Both the position numbers and the translations under genes were made by a program. The notes beneath the pieces were generated by a model. The model worked only from the letters and a program-made list of their open reading frames with translations. It had not been told where the DNA came from and searched no databases. Below, piece after piece: positions 13,831 through 27,542 of a stretch of 64,000 nucleotides of DNA. This DNA comes from Rhabdornis inornatus (lineage: Eukaryota; Chordata; Aves; Passeriformes; Rhabdornithidae). Numbering within the stretch: position 1 is the stretch's first letter; the number at the start of each line of letters is the position of its first letter. The DNA is taken from assembly GCA_013397075.1 (NCBI GenBank), contig VWZS01006021.1:62001-126000 (forward strand), given 5' to 3'.

Positions 13831-16800
13831 AAACTATATGAACATTGCACAAATTTGGAATACAATACACTTTTTTTTTTGTTACCCTGGACAGTGTTAT
13901 AGTGATTGGTTTTCAAACTAGGTCTGTGGAAATCACATACTGACTACACTTTTGTTCTGTCTAATGAAGCATGAACTGTCTGAAATTTATGTTCCATGTT
14001 CAATTCCAAGTCATTTTATTGATGACTGGCATGGAAAAGTGGAAGGAAGAAAGGAAGGCAGGCAGGAATGCAGACAGGAAGGAAGGGGTAAAGTGAATGA
14101 AAGAGAAAAATAAAAGAAAAATAAACTAACAACCAAAGACACCTATAGTGTTTTCCTGCTCTATTTTCTCTGAAATCCTGCTCCTATAATCAACCAGCTC
14201 CCAGACCTGTCCACAGCCTACAGTACTAATTCCTCTTCTCCAGACTGTAAGGAAGGAAGGAAGAGACAGAAGTTCACACACATGTACATATTGCCCTGCA
14301 AAAACGTACAGTTTAGAAAGGTGTGTTAAGACTGATGCTAAGCTGTGCACCTAGTCCTTGGAGGACAGACCTGCTGAGAGATCCAGGTTAGATGGAACCT
14401 GAGCACACCTGAGGAGCCCATACATGTTGTCTCAGAGACCTCACAGATCTAGTGAAAGAGAGAAATCCCAAAAACAGGACAAAGATGACAGGGACTATCA
14501 GAATTTTGTTAGACACCAAACTAAATCAAAATTCTGGAAACACATTCAAAACACAGTGAATCATACTTGCTCTAATTTGAAAACTTTGTGTCGTGTAGTC
14601 TCATTCTTACTGTATGACTACAGCAGACAGCAAAGCCAAAACCATGCCTAAATAATTCTCTATAGCCTCATACAACCTTGATTGCCTCATAAAGGCCAGG
14701 TGAAGCCAATTCAAAATCTGTTCCTATTTCACTCCTCAGATTTCTACATAAGGAAAAAAACAAGACAGTGAATCACTTATTCTGCAGTAATACGCATTTT
14801 CCTCATTTTTCCTGAAGGCATGTGCTGGCACATCCAGTTTCCTTCAGAGGGACAGTTTGCCCTCTGATCACCTGGAAGCAGGGTGAGGAGAAGGAAATGT
14901 GCCCTTGGGTGAGTGCAGAATGCAGCCCCTGAGAGCCATTCTGCTCTGCCTGGGCTCTGGGGGACTCTGGAACACAGGAACTCTGTATGACTGGGAGCAA
15001 ACAAAAAGGAGCAACTCATTTATAACTATAACTTCATTCTATAAGCCCAGCAGATATGGCTAACGCTGTTAACACACAGTTTTTTCATAGTTTGTCCCAT
15101 TAGAGAAAAATACAGATACATTGATATCTGCAGTCTGCAAGGCATTTTGGTTGAATTGTTCTGAGTTTGATTTTTTCTTTTAAGTGTTTATCCTTCCTGA
15201 TAAGACATTGCTGAAAAAATTCAGCTTGCTCTTGAAGATACAAGTGGGACAGGCATAGATAATGGTAATTCCTGGTGGATTTAATGCTACTCTGTTGGAT
15301 CAGCTTCCAAGCAATCTGTCTCACCGTACAGCACTTTGCAGGTCCTGAACAGGTCAGGGCTATCACACAAAATCCTGCTGACTTAGAGAAATTATTATTT
15401 AAAATAATCTATATTATAACTTGCCACTAGCTTTGCTAGGCACTGTGCAAGTATAGCTCTGAGAATATTTATTTTATGAACAAATATGTGCAGTGTTTCC
15501 AAGCACTCCACTGCTTTGCTTCATTTGCTTCTTCATGTGAAGATAGAAGCTAACTCACAGATTTCAGGTACAGTATTTTTCTTTGCATTTAAGTATCTCC
15601 TTCCCAGTTTTTCAAGATACCACAAGATATCCAAATACCAAACAAACATACAGCAGTACAGTGATACCTTCGAGATTTATACACAGTTTCAGGAACTGAG
15701 AGTGATTATGATGCTGCCAAGCAGCAGAAAACACAAATTAACAAGATTTTGGTCTTTTTCTTGGCTGTTCATAACACTTTGGGCAACAGACAGATGTCAG
15801 AAATCAGTTCAGCTTCACATTAACATCATTTGATAAATGAGCAATGGCAGATGCAGGCAGTGAAACTACACCTTGGAAAGACAAACCAAAGGTGGAGGAT
15901 ATCAGTGGAGAGGAGTGGAAGCACTTACACACAAAATAAATAAGAAGCCGTAAGTGAGGAAGAGCCTGAACCAGAAGCCTCTTCTTTTACTGTCTCCTAA
16001 AAGAATCTGAAAATTAGTGTATCTATGGGATTGAAAACTATTTGCATTAGACCTTAGATACAGTTTCACCTTTTTGCATTGCAACAGGGCAGGGAAAACA
16101 TGTCTGGATCCTTTTAAAAATTTAATCTTGGTGCAATAACTAAATAACAAAATAACATTTTGACCTAGCGCCTCTGAGAAGGGACCCTGAGCAAAGGGGA
16201 AAGTCTGGGGGTTATGGGTTCCTGCCTTGTCTCTGAGTTTCCATCCCCAGGCACTGAACCTGCACACTGAGCCACCTGCTCTGAATGTATTCCTCAATAC
16301 TATCTGAGGATGAAATGCACATAAAACTGGTTAATCCTCTTCAGTAAATAGTTCAAATGTAGATTTCTACATTTGACAACTTGCCTAAGTTCGAGAGGTC
16401 GGCAAGCCAGTCTTTAGTCTTTCCACAAAAACTCTCATGAGAAACAGTACAAAGAAGAGTACATTCAGAAATGAAATGAAACTCTAATTTTAAAGGGAAG
16501 AACTGAAACAATTTTGATTTAAATTAAACATAAAACTTTGCAAGTGAAGAGAGCAGACAGGACTATTTGTCTTTATGTATTAAACCAGTATGTTTATCCA
16601 CAAAACTTTTTAAACATGTTTTAAACTGTCACTTTTGACACTGGTTTAAAACTCAACACCACACTGACTGAAAGCCTGAATTTAAAATGCTCCAAGAAGA
16701 ACATAAGCTTTGGGAACTTTTTTTTTTGTTTTGTAATTTCTCCATATGCAATATTCCCTTCAGCTACTTGAAACATAAATAAGACAAAATTTCCTCCCAG

Positions 16801-18311
16801 AGTATGTTGGAAGAGCTATATCTTTCTAATGAAAAGAAACAGGAATTTATGCTGAAAATCTGTTGAAGAAAATGACAAAGGTGCGTGAAGTTGTGTATAC
16901 CAGACAATTTGAGGAAAATGAGTGAGACAGCTGGGTTCATCCGTGACCTCATTTTCTTTGCTATGCTGCTACTAGTGCCTGATGTTGCAGCAGAGAGCAA
17001 TGAGTGGTCCAGGAAAGAAAGGGTTTCATGACACCTACGATCGTGTTTCTCTGCATACAGATATTTTACCTAGCCAAGAACACGATTTTCAAGTGTGACA
17101 ATAATTGCCCATATAAAACAGAGACAACAGCACAGCTTAAAGCACTAAATTCAAGAGCACAGACTTCACTGACTACAATGAAAAGAATGTAATAAAAATA
17201 GTAAAATACTACTCTGACAACAGTTATTCAAACAGCCAAAGAATTAACATCAAAGCATCACTGAATAAATATTGGCTATATTTTTTTCTGTCTCACCTCT
17301 GCAGCAACATGAAAGACTCCAGATCCAGACAAAAGCAATCTTTTTGACAAATATAGACAAATGCATATATAAAAACACAGGATCTAGTTTGCAAAACAGA
17401 GGTATTTGGCTGATTAGTGCAAAAATCCAAATTTAAACCAAGGATCTGACAACACTTCTAATAAAATTGTGTAATTTTAATAAAAATTAGAATTGTTTGA
17501 CATTATCCAGGACCTTAAAAAAATACAGGTTTCCAATGTTTAGTTTTTAAAAATCAAATTCTTGCATCTTATCATCACTGAAAAGTTGGCAAGTGTAACA
17601 ACCTGTCATATGATTACATCTGTACGTTTTGCCTCCTTCAAGTATTATTTTTATAATCTATAAAGCGTTCATAAAACCTAGCGACAAAAGGACAAGAAAG
17701 ATATGAGCTAGTAGGGCCCAGAAGAATCCCCATAAAACACACAGCCAGCCATCATGATGTAATGAAGATCTTAGCTTTGTTAGTAGGGCAAATTTCCTAG
17801 CAGCTGAGAAAGGGCAGATCAAAGAACCCTGATCAGTTAAAAGACCAGACCTCCAGAGAAGAAACTGAGAGAGCACAGATCAGTAAATACCTGCTATGAT
17901 AGAGAATCTGTACCAAGAAAGATGAAATTTAACAACTTGCACACCTTATCTAATTTAAATATAATTCAGAGTACTTGAAGTTAAGAGTTCAAGATTCCTG
18001 ACCCTTGAGGGAGAAAAACAGGTTGTTTCAAAGATGACTCAATATCTGAGTGGATTACCTAAAATTAGATGTTTGAATGTAGCATTGCCCTCTCTCTTAG
18101 CCAAAAATCACTAGCCTTGCTTCCTAAGGAATGACAAGTATAGACAAGGCATTTTGTTATTTAATTGCATTTTTTCTTGGCAAAACACAATACTTTGCTT
18201 CAAAAAGCTGCTTCCTCACCATTGTAGCATCATCACTGCTCACTGGCAAGCATGGGGAAGGAAAACTTTAGCAGATGCTAAATATACTGGACTTCCTGGT
18301 TGATGCTGAAG
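13831..18311. other. Non-coding stretch, no gene seen
   Basis: Holds the GGAA-type microsatellite at 14041. The longest open frame, about 131 codons on the minus strand (15902-16297), has no ATG at its left end, no splice context and no recognisable domain. Its length is within chance expectation. Confidence 0.55.
14041..14086. repeat. Purine-rich GGAA/GGCA/GACA microsatellite
   Basis: A degenerate tetranucleotide tract of GGAA, GAAA, GGCA and GACA units, purine-rich on the plus strand. A shorter GGAA run lies 160 bases to the right at about 14250-14264. Confidence 0.85.
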
Positions 18312-18815
18312 ATCACAGAACCATGAAATGGCTTGGGTTGGAAGGAACTTTAAAGATCATCTAGCTTCAACACCCCTCAGTGGGCAGGGACACCTAGTAC
18401 TGGACCATGTTGCTCAGAACTCCATCCAATCTGGCCTGCAACACTTCCAGGAAGGAGGCATCTACAAATTCTCTGTGCTACCTGTTCCAGTGCCTCACCA
18501 TCTTCATAGTAAAGAATTTCTTCCAAATATCCAATCTAAAGCTACTCTCTTTCAGTTTGAAGCCACTCCCCATTACGCTTTCCTGTCCATTGTCTTATAA
18601 AAAGTCTCTCTCCATCCTTCCTGTAGGCTCCCTTCAGGTACTGGAAGGCTGCAATTAGGTCACCCTGAAGCCTTCTTTTCCCCAGCCTAAAGAATCCCAA
18701 TTCTTTTGGCCTTTCAGCATAGGAGAGGTGCTGCACCTCTCTAATCATCTTGGTGGCTCCTCTGAACTCAACCCAACAGGTCAATGTCCTTCCTGGGCTG
18801 GAGAGCCACCACATC
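18312..18815 (-). mobile_element. CR1 LINE 3' fragment (about 0.5 kb)
   Basis: The segment begins with ATCACAGAACCATGAAATGG and GGTTGGAAGGAACTTTAAAG, the CR1 3' UTR read in reverse. It continues with CCAATCTGGCCTGCAACACT and similar CR1 text. The minus strand still encodes a stretch of the ORF2 C-terminus ([17 protein letters not shown]). There is no obvious 3' repeat tail. It is more diverged than the 51.5 kb copy and differs from it in the 3' UTR, so it represents another CR1 subfamily. The right limit is approximate. Confidence 0.88.
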
Positions 18816-19893
18816 TCTGACAGAAGGAGGCTTAGCCGAGTTTCCATTTCAAAATGAAAACGAGTTGCAAACTATTCATAAAGGATACATTCAGATACCA
18901 AGAGAATTTCTAAACCTTCTCCAAAGCACCAGTGACAGCAATATTTTCCTTAGAGTGTGTAAGGAATATGTTAGAGGTTTTAGCTACGGCAAATTTATTC
19001 CAGCTTGGAAACATCCAACCAGCCCGCCACCCCCCCAATTCCTCTCAATAATAAATCCTTCCACCAAGATTTTCTGTATTTCAGATGCAAATGAAATTTA
19101 AAAACTAATTTTACTGTAACCTGCAATATTACAATTCCACAGAAAGAAGATATGTCTCATAGGTATTAAGAAACTGCCAAAAGCAGTTACAATTGCAAAT
19201 ATGCAGATGACAGTAAATTCACCAAAAGAGATATTGCAGATTGACTACCAGCTACTAGCCTCTGGAAAACAGAAAGTAATTCAACTTCACACAAATTGAA
19301 ATGATTCAATAAAGTTTTTATTTCACTGTGATCTAAACTAGGTTGCATCAGCTTGCGCATACCAGCCGTTAACAGTGTGCCTAAACAGTCACCCTGGTTA
19401 AGCAAACTCATGGGAATGTCTTAGAAGGAGTCTCTTACAAGCAGTGAAAACAGCTCTTGCACTTGGTAGGGGGAAGGAGTAACGGAAACAGAGAATTATC
19501 TTCCAGTTACTGTTTGTAATGGATGCACAGCTGCCAAGCCCATATCTTGAGGAAACCCATAACATGACGTTTCCAAGAGTGGAAAACCAGAAGTGCTGGG
19601 GGGACAGTCACATTCCTAAATTTGAATATGCAAATGCAAGTGTTTCTCTGGCAAGTTGCCTCCAATTGTGAGAGAATATATCCAAGGGTGACAGTTCTCT
19701 ATAGTCCTGAAGACCTGACTTTTGAAATTAATCTTACTGGTGTCAACAGCAAGGGTGCGGTGCAATGAAATGTCTCTTGTAACTAAAAACTATCTTGAGT
19801 TAGCAGTCACTTCACTGATTAAGGTGTATTTCTCTAATCATTATAATTTTTATGGATATGGAAGAGGTGTTCTGTTAGGATGCACTGTGAATT

Positions 19894-19952
19894 CTTCCTT
19901 CCTTCCTTCCTTCCTTCCTTCCTTCCTTCCTTCCTTCCTTCCTTCCTTCCTT
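19894..19952. repeat. (TTCC)n microsatellite, nearly pure
   Basis: About 14-15 uninterrupted TTCC units, the purest simple repeat in the window. It is immediately followed by an N and then a T run, so its true length in the genome is uncertain. Confidence 0.95.
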
Positions 19953-19953
19953 N
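19953..19953. other. Ambiguous base (N)
   Basis: The only undetermined base in the window, at the junction between the TTCC repeat and a T run. It most likely marks an unresolved consensus or a collapsed repeat length. Confidence 0.98.
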
Positions 19954-22900
19954 TTTTTTTCATTTATTTGTTGCTTTTAATTAAAATGGGACACTACAAT
20001 TTTTTGAGTTGAAACATTATTTAAAATTGTAGCAGTATTCACAGGAAATAAGCCCAGGAAGAGTTGGTTACCAAAACGATGACATTTAGTTAATACTTTA
20101 TATTTCAACTTAATGTTGCAATTGAACAAGTCATGTTTTGAATACACTGTATTATTTTTCAACAACAGGGAAAAGCAAAGCTATGAAGAATTTCTCCATG
20201 TTTGTATTAACTAACACACTCTCCAGACAATGACTTGGCTTATGAACTTGTGTGCATCAAAGGAACACTGGCAGAAGACATGGTTAATAATATATGAGTC
20301 AGAAGGGTAGTGGTTTTAATCATTAACATGACATTAGTTGCAGAACAAAGATACATCATTATATCAATACATGCATTCCTTTGATAGTCTTAGATATGAC
20401 TGTCATGTAACCATACTTAACAGAAGAATTGTCTTTTTTAGCTCAGAATCCCACTCTTTGTGTCAACAGTTCTCCCTCTTTTGATGCAGTTTTAACAGCT
20501 CTATTGTTTTACTCATTCATCTGCCTCAAATAAAATTATAGGTTTAATGATAAGCACCTATAAGAAAAAAGAAATCCAATACGTTTTGCAACCCTATGTG
20601 ATACTGAGTAGTTCAAGAGTTTATAGTGAGAGAAATGCCCCAGTTCTTCTACAATAATACAGGAATTTTAAGGAATCACAGTTATGATTTCATGTCAATT
20701 GAATGTATGTCAAAACATACTCTGTTTCAACCATCGTCTCAGTAAAACCGAAAATAAAACATTTTACATGAAAATTTGCTTAAGTTAATTTGCGTGGTTA
20801 TGCACATTCTTCAGTTCCACAGAATCACAGAACTATGCCCATAGTTTAGGTTTGCTGTTGAAAAGTTTCAATGCACTTGAAATTCTGCTAGAAACTACTG
20901 AATTGTTATTAAAAAACCAAAAGAAATTATATGCATGACATTCCAGTGCAAGTTTAGTTATCACTCAAGCATTAAAGCTGCCTGTCTCCTGTCCTCCACT
21001 GAGACCTTGAAAGATCAACTCTCTTTTACTTGTCTTAATTACTAAAAGCATTTCCACTACAAGAGTGCAAGTCAAGATTAAAAGGAGAAAGCCTCCATGC
21101 CATGTCCTATGAACCCACAGTTGTGATCCCACCCATAGCCAGATAACCCTTTAGGCTGTGACAAGCTCAGAGTGGAATGGTTTTCCATTTCCACTTTTGC
21201 ACCGCACTGCCAAACAAACAGATCAATTATTCACTGTCACTATAACAGGGACTCCAAGGTGATCAGATACTGCAATTATGGACTGGTAAGAGACTCAGAA
21301 AAAATGAAACCTTCTGCTTTTCAGTTTCCTGAGGGATTAAAATTAACCCTTTTCTCTTTTCCAGTTTGCGTAAGACTCATCAATTTATCTTCATATTCTC
21401 ATATTTATCTTCCCAACAGAATTTTGCCAAAATGGTAAAAGAGTGCAGAAGAAGTGCAACTGGTGCCTTTACTGAAAATCTCACTCATATAAAAGCCTGG
21501 TTGGGTCTGTTACTCCAGTGATTTTATGGTTGTAAGTTTCAAAGACTAAATGTCAATTAGTAGATGTGGGCTCCTCTGTAGCCATCTATTTTTAATTCCA
21601 TCAGAGAGGCTTAGTGTTAAACATGTGATGGAAGAAATGTTAGTCAGAAGAAAGCAGATGGGATAGCTAATTTTTCTTTCACAGTGTTTACACAATGATG
21701 AAATTTTTTTAACTCTCACAGCAGAAAAACAAGAATACCCCTCTCACATATAGCAGTATTCCTCAGCAGGCTTTAGGCAGGAAAATGCTAAGCTCTGATC
21801 TGGTTTTATCATTAGGTAGCCTGGCAATAGAATGTACCAGCAAAGGTATGAATCTACAGTCAGTGTCAGTAGTCCCCAACTTCAGTTGCTGCTCAAGTGT
21901 CCAGGCTGAACACACTTCAGTGTGTTCATCTGGAGCCTCCTGCTCCCTCAGTACATGTGTGAGCTGCACACAGAACAATAAGTACATTTTATAACTTATT
22001 CCTTATACATATAAAAGCAGGAAAAGAGTAAGAGTTAAAAAGAAGCCCAGCCCAGACTGCACCAACCAGATGAAGAAACTGAACAAAATATGCCAGCCAT
22101 GAGAATGGCTGTGTTGTGCCATAGAAGACCCCTGAATTTATCCTGAATTACCTTGCTCCAGAAAGGAAAGCAGCATAGCTACTAGTGGTGTATGATGCCT
22201 ATGAAAAAGGAGCACTCACTAACCCAGGAACAACCACAGAATAACCTGATTTTGGATACAAAGCAGGAATTTCTATATTGCTCTGTGCCATGCTATGCTG
22301 AAGCGTTAGCTTCCTTAGGACTGCAGTCAGCTGTATAAATTCATGGGGCTCCAATAGAGAAGATGAAATGATTCACACCTCATAATAGTTGTTTCTAAGA
22401 TCTTGGATGACTCAATTAACTCTTATCATAACCTTCAAAATTAAAACAAAATCAGAAACTTGCATTTAAATAAATCTAGACAGAGATTCTTAAGCAAAGC
22501 TTGTTAAAAAAGATGTCATTTCAATAATACCAATAATTTGCAATAAATATGTTGCAAATTAATGTTGTTTGCATATAAGGATGGAGATAAGAAATAATCC
22601 CTACAGCTGCCAGAAGAAGAGTAAAATAATCTACTGCTCTGAGGCAGTTCTGCTGAATTTTAAGTCATATGGAACACAAACACTAAACCCTTGCATGCTG
22701 TGTAGAATAAAACCATGCCATCCACATGAGAAAGCCTCTCAAAAAGCGCTAAATTCAAAAGGCAGGTAAGACATTCAAACAAACTCATTCAAAGTATGTG
22801 ATCTGAGCACTTGATCTTCAGTAAAGAAGATGCAGACTGCAATTTCTCAAAACCATGTTGCTTATGGCTGAAGAATTCCCTTCTGATTTGTCTGCTGTAT

Positions 22901-23522
22901 CAACAGAAGTGAAAAATAATGGAAAAACATGAGTGAAGCTCACTCATTTTTCACTTTCAAGATCAGCAGAAGCAAGTTCATCTGTTCTGGAGAAGTGAAA
23001 CAAGAAACTCTTAACTAATTTCAGGAATATTATGAATGAATTTATGTATTATCAGACCTCCTGCCACACATATTTACTTATTTGCAATCATGTAAAAGAC
23101 AAACAAACTGCAACTTTTACTTCTTGATGAGTATCATTCCAGGTTACCTACAAATGCATTCTGAAACCAGTTTTAGGGCAACATAAACCACAAGAGGTGT
23201 TCTTAAAATCTTTCAATGGTTGGGCATAATTAATAAGTTAATTCCAGATATTCCAGAATATATTCCAAAATTTCCAAAATAGAGCTTTGTGAACTATTCA
23301 AGGTATCTTGGTGATTAAAAGAACCACTTTTGCTCAACACATTATTGCCATTAAGTGGATATAGAATAGACATATTCAGTGCTGCTGCTTTCAGGAAAAG
23401 CCGTTAACAAATACCTTCCAAATGGCTGATTTCATAGCCTTTAATGCTCAAGATTATTTAACAGATATCTTGTTGTCAGAACAATCAGCACTATTTCCAA
23501 CTCATCTCATTATTTTTAAAAG

Positions 23523-23556
23523 AAAAAATACAGCTCTTTAAAAAATACAGCTCTTT
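23523..23556. repeat. Perfect 17-bp tandem duplication
   Basis: The 17-mer AAAAAATACAGCTCTTT occurs twice back to back without a mismatch (23523-23539 and 23540-23556). TTTAAAAGAAAAAA is present on both sides of the pair, which suggests replication slippage. Confidence 0.9.
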
Positions 23557-23594
23557 TTTCTTTAAAAGAAAAAATTCACCCCAAGAACTGTAAT

Positions 23595-23626
23595 CAATAT
23601 ATATATATTGTGTATTTAATACACAA
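23595..23626. repeat. Two overlapping AT-rich palindromes
   Basis: CAATATATATATATTG (23595-23610) is a perfect 16-base palindrome. It overlaps a second inverted repeat, TTGTGTATT and AATACACAA with one base between them (23608-23626). Either could extrude as a hairpin. Confidence 0.85.
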
Positions 23627-25928
23627 TCATTTATAGACCTCCAAAAGTACCAAAGCATGAGGTGGTGATAAAAAAAACCAAACCATGTTACATTTGGATC
23701 TGATAATTTTCCAAACACACCAGGATACTTTTCTGTACTTGGTACACCAGCATTCTGAAACCACACTTAGGAGAAAGGGCTGGTTTAAAACAACTAAGTT
23801 ACTTCCTTAAAAGTGATATACTCCCACTAATACTGCTACTACTAATAAAAAAAATTCAACTGACCCTTTGTGGTATTCAGGAATTTGTATGTGTACTGAC
23901 ACTATATGAAAAAACTTGCATCGAAAATCTACTTACACTTTGAAATGGGAATGAAGTGTCATACCTTCACCTGCTCATGTTTTATTATGGTTTTGAATAC
24001 TTAAATCTTTCATTGTTCTTTATCTTCCAAATGACATGCTGCTGTCACTGCTGTCTAATAGGATCTTGTCTTTCCTAAACAACTTTTGAGTATTGATATT
24101 TTAGAGTATCAATTGCAGTTCTAGAAACAAGAAACATCCACTGATGATAAATTCAATTGTGAAAACATGTAAAATGCCTTAAAAACCTGGAAGTTCCAAC
24201 TATTTTTTCCAAGTACAGTAAGCATTACGTCTTAAATAGTAATGTACTCTTTTCCGTGTTTCCACCTCTGTTCCATCCTTCCCTTAATTTGATGTGCCAA
24301 ATTTTTACACTGTGCACTCTTTGTAGTCAGGATTGCATTTCTACCTGGCCTGGAGCAGTGGGACCACATGCTTAATTGGACTTTTTCAGTAGTATCACCA
24401 ATACTGAAGAGTGTATATACTATAAAGAACTTCAAATAGTCCCAGTGTTAACAAGAGGTGCAATATTTCTGAAGAGAAAAAAAATGTTGTAGGTTACAAT
24501 GACGAAAATATAAAAATATTCTTTGTAAATATTATAGTTAGTTCAAGGTCTTTACCTTATAATAAAACCTTAAAAATTAAAGCCAGCAGGGATGGATTAA
24601 GAGGGATGCTGCAGATTAGGGATCTGTAAAATCACGAGGCAGAAGCAGAGCAGAGGCGGCATTTCTGGGCAGGGCTGATTACTGCTGGCCAGCCACTCAT
24701 CATAGAGAGCTTCACTTCTGTGTTTCTGCAGGAGCTAAACAACTGCAAGGCGGAATATTGAGTTTGGACACATGGAAAAAGAGGAAGAGTCCTTTGTATG
24801 GGTGTGCAGATTGGAGATAACTGTTTCTGACACCGAAAATTAAAATGTATTGAACTGCAGCCTTTGCACAGTTAGGGTAAGCCTGAAAACACAGACTGGA
24901 TGGTTTCATTTTACCTCACAGCACAAAACACAATGATTTTTACAAAATTGGAAAGCCCAACCAAACAAACAAAACGTGGCAATGGTTCTAGGAGTGTTTT
25001 TCAATTTCTCAAGTACATTAATAAAAACATCCACTTCATAATATATCTTATGCCTCTACCATATCCATCATAATCCTGTACCTTCTTTCACATAAAGCTC
25101 TGAGGAACTCAATCTAAAATAAAAAGTCATAAACAATGTAAACCAAAGCTTGCATTTACTTTATTTTATAAATTAAACCCAAAATATTATGTCCAAAATT
25201 TATCTGCACCAGATTTATCTACAGGAAAAGAGAGCAATAATTGAAATGGTGATTTTTTTTTTCCTCACATAGAGAAGGGATAGTTGCTCTTTTGTCATGT
25301 AACAGCCCACCTTTTCCTCAAATACTGCAAATCATTTTGCTCAGGAATAATTTAAACACCTGAGAAGTCTCCAACTTAGATTTACAGCCCTTATGAATTG
25401 GCACTACTTCCACTCTTGCAACCTTGAAAGACATTTACCAATGGCCTGACAGGCAGCATTCCCTGCTCACTTTCTCTTATGCTGTTCTTAGTGCCTCTTG
25501 CCTTTCCTAAGGACTTGGTGTTAACTAACCCACAACAAATTGCCTAACCTGGCTTGCTTATGCTTTTGGCTTGCACACACTCTGTCTACAATATCTAGCA
25601 CAGCACAGCCAAATACTTGGCTGGGGCCCATAGGAACATTTAAGGTTCAAGTCAAGAAGAGGCAACATGCAGATGTCACATATTCTGTGACCACCTTTGT
25701 GTCCCCTTCTCACAAGCTTCAGGAATGTTTGACAACTTCATGCTACCAGATGTTTAGGCATCTTGGCCACTTTTAAAACCCCCACCACTCCTTATTTAGA
25801 TTTTCTGTTAGTGTAGTACTGGGAAACATACTTCAGACTAAAGGCTTTTTGACAGCTGGCAGTGTGCTCAATTAGTCAGAAAGCACACTTAGTTCTTGTT
25901 CACAGCCTGTGTTTGAGTTAGGATTTTA

Positions 25929-25962
25929 CACATGCACACACACACATGCACATATATATAAA
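25929..25962. repeat. CA-rich / TA dinucleotide repeat
   Basis: An interrupted CA run with two CATG units, followed by a short TA run, about 34 bases in total. Confidence 0.85.
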
Positions 25963-27508
25963 TAGGCAAAGGCTATTTTTGACATAATCTTCATGATGCT
26001 GATTTCAGTTTTTATCTGAATATACCCTCAAAAAACCTCTCATAGGTAGCATGATAGTGGCTACTAATACCTCACTGAATAAACACTCATGCAAATCCCA
26101 GCTGTAAATATAGGTTAAGTCTTTATATTGTTAAAAGGGTATCTCCTTAAGTACATATCTGTGTGCATCTGCTTGACTAACATAAAAACCTGTCCATATG
26201 TTGTTACAAGAATTTTTAACAGAATAATTTTATTGTGGAATTAAGTAAAACAGACAGACCCTAATAACAGAACTATGGGATATAAGCCATTTTTAACATT
26301 GCTACTGGCAGCATACTTAACCCTCTTATGTTTAGAACAAAATGACATAGATTTAGATTTTGCATTTAATAACAATTTATTTCCCAGACACCCTCCTTTT
26401 GTAACCTTTTAAGTCTTTCAATTCCATCAGATTTTGAAGGGATAAGCTACTAATAAATGCAGTTTTATATCTATTTAATTTATACACAGAAATAAGTAAG
26501 TAGGAATATAGTTACAGGAATTGCCCATGAAAATATTTCTGTGGTTTAACTTCTAATCAGTTTTTATTTTGGGATTAATGCAGATAGCATCAAAGCATCA
26601 AAATGAGAAACAAGCTGCATATTCAGTTCAGGTTTTCTAGTAAAACAGCATGCAGCCTGGAAAGTAAATAGGAAATATTTTCAATTTGGTGACTGCTTTT
26701 GAATTTTTGTGTTTGAATATGAAACTTCTTCAGTTTTACTATTTCCAAATATTTCTTTAGAATACCTGTTGTCTAACAATATGGAACTGAATCAACACTA
26801 CAAAAAATAATTAAAACCTTGCGTAAAAGTCCATAAATACTCAAAATTACTCATATCAGTTAAACTATTAGTAATATGTACATATCTGCAGCTAAAATCC
26901 TTTAGCGCTTGATACATATCAGGCATTTCTTATGAAAACTGCATAAAGAACAAATTATCAAAATTTATTTTGACAAATAAAGGAAGAATATAATGAAAGA
27001 TATTCAAATTGCTAATCTCTTAAATTCTGGATTGGGGCTTTTTCTCTGAACTGGCTTCTGAAAAACAACCCACAAAGAAAAGCAACAAAAAATTGTTCCT
27101 ACAGGTACTAAAATAGATATTATGACTAGTATTAAAAATTACTGAAAAAGTAGTCCTAATATGAAAAATATACTTCAGTTTAAAGGCACAGAGAAATCCA
27201 CTACATGCTGGTTGGCATCAGAATCTGAATTCAGAGAATTTAAATTTATATTGGTCTCTGAGAATAATTAACATTTTGGAATCAAAATTAAGTCAGTGCT
27301 AATGGGGATGATATGCTGAGTGGAATATATTGCACCTGTGCTGTTGATATTAGAGTTCTACAGAGGAGAAAAAAGCAGAGAAAAAATAGTTGTCCCAGAA
27401 GTGCATGTGTGTGACTCACAATGTGTGCAAGAGACAGACCAGTGAAGTGTGAACATGCTGTTTATACCCACCTTCTCTCCAGAGAACAGATGCTTCAAGA
27501 TTATTTTC

Positions 27509-27542
27509 AAATATATATTACTATATATATAATATAAAAATA
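27509..27542. repeat. AT-rich low-complexity tract
   Basis: Broken TA runs without any non-AT base except one C. It is low-complexity sequence only. Confidence 0.7.

Noticed and set aside
15902..16297. 131-codon minus-strand open frame
   Set aside because: Has no ATG at its left end, no known domain and no splice or promoter context. With about 6 percent stop codons, roughly two frames this long are expected by chance in 64 kb over six frames (rough estimate).
17307..17399. Exon-like plus-strand segment after TCTCACCTCTGCAG
   Set aside because: Good acceptor, but AT-rich codons, weak donor and no recognisable peptide; such acceptors are frequent in this DNA.
20817..20845. CACAGAATCACAGAACTAT resembling a CR1 3' tail
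   Set aside because: Only about 20 bases match and the following sequence is not CR1; too short to call.
24712..24909. Minus-strand frame following GTGTTTTCAG
   Set aside because: Single acceptor-like motif only, no donor and no recognisable protein.
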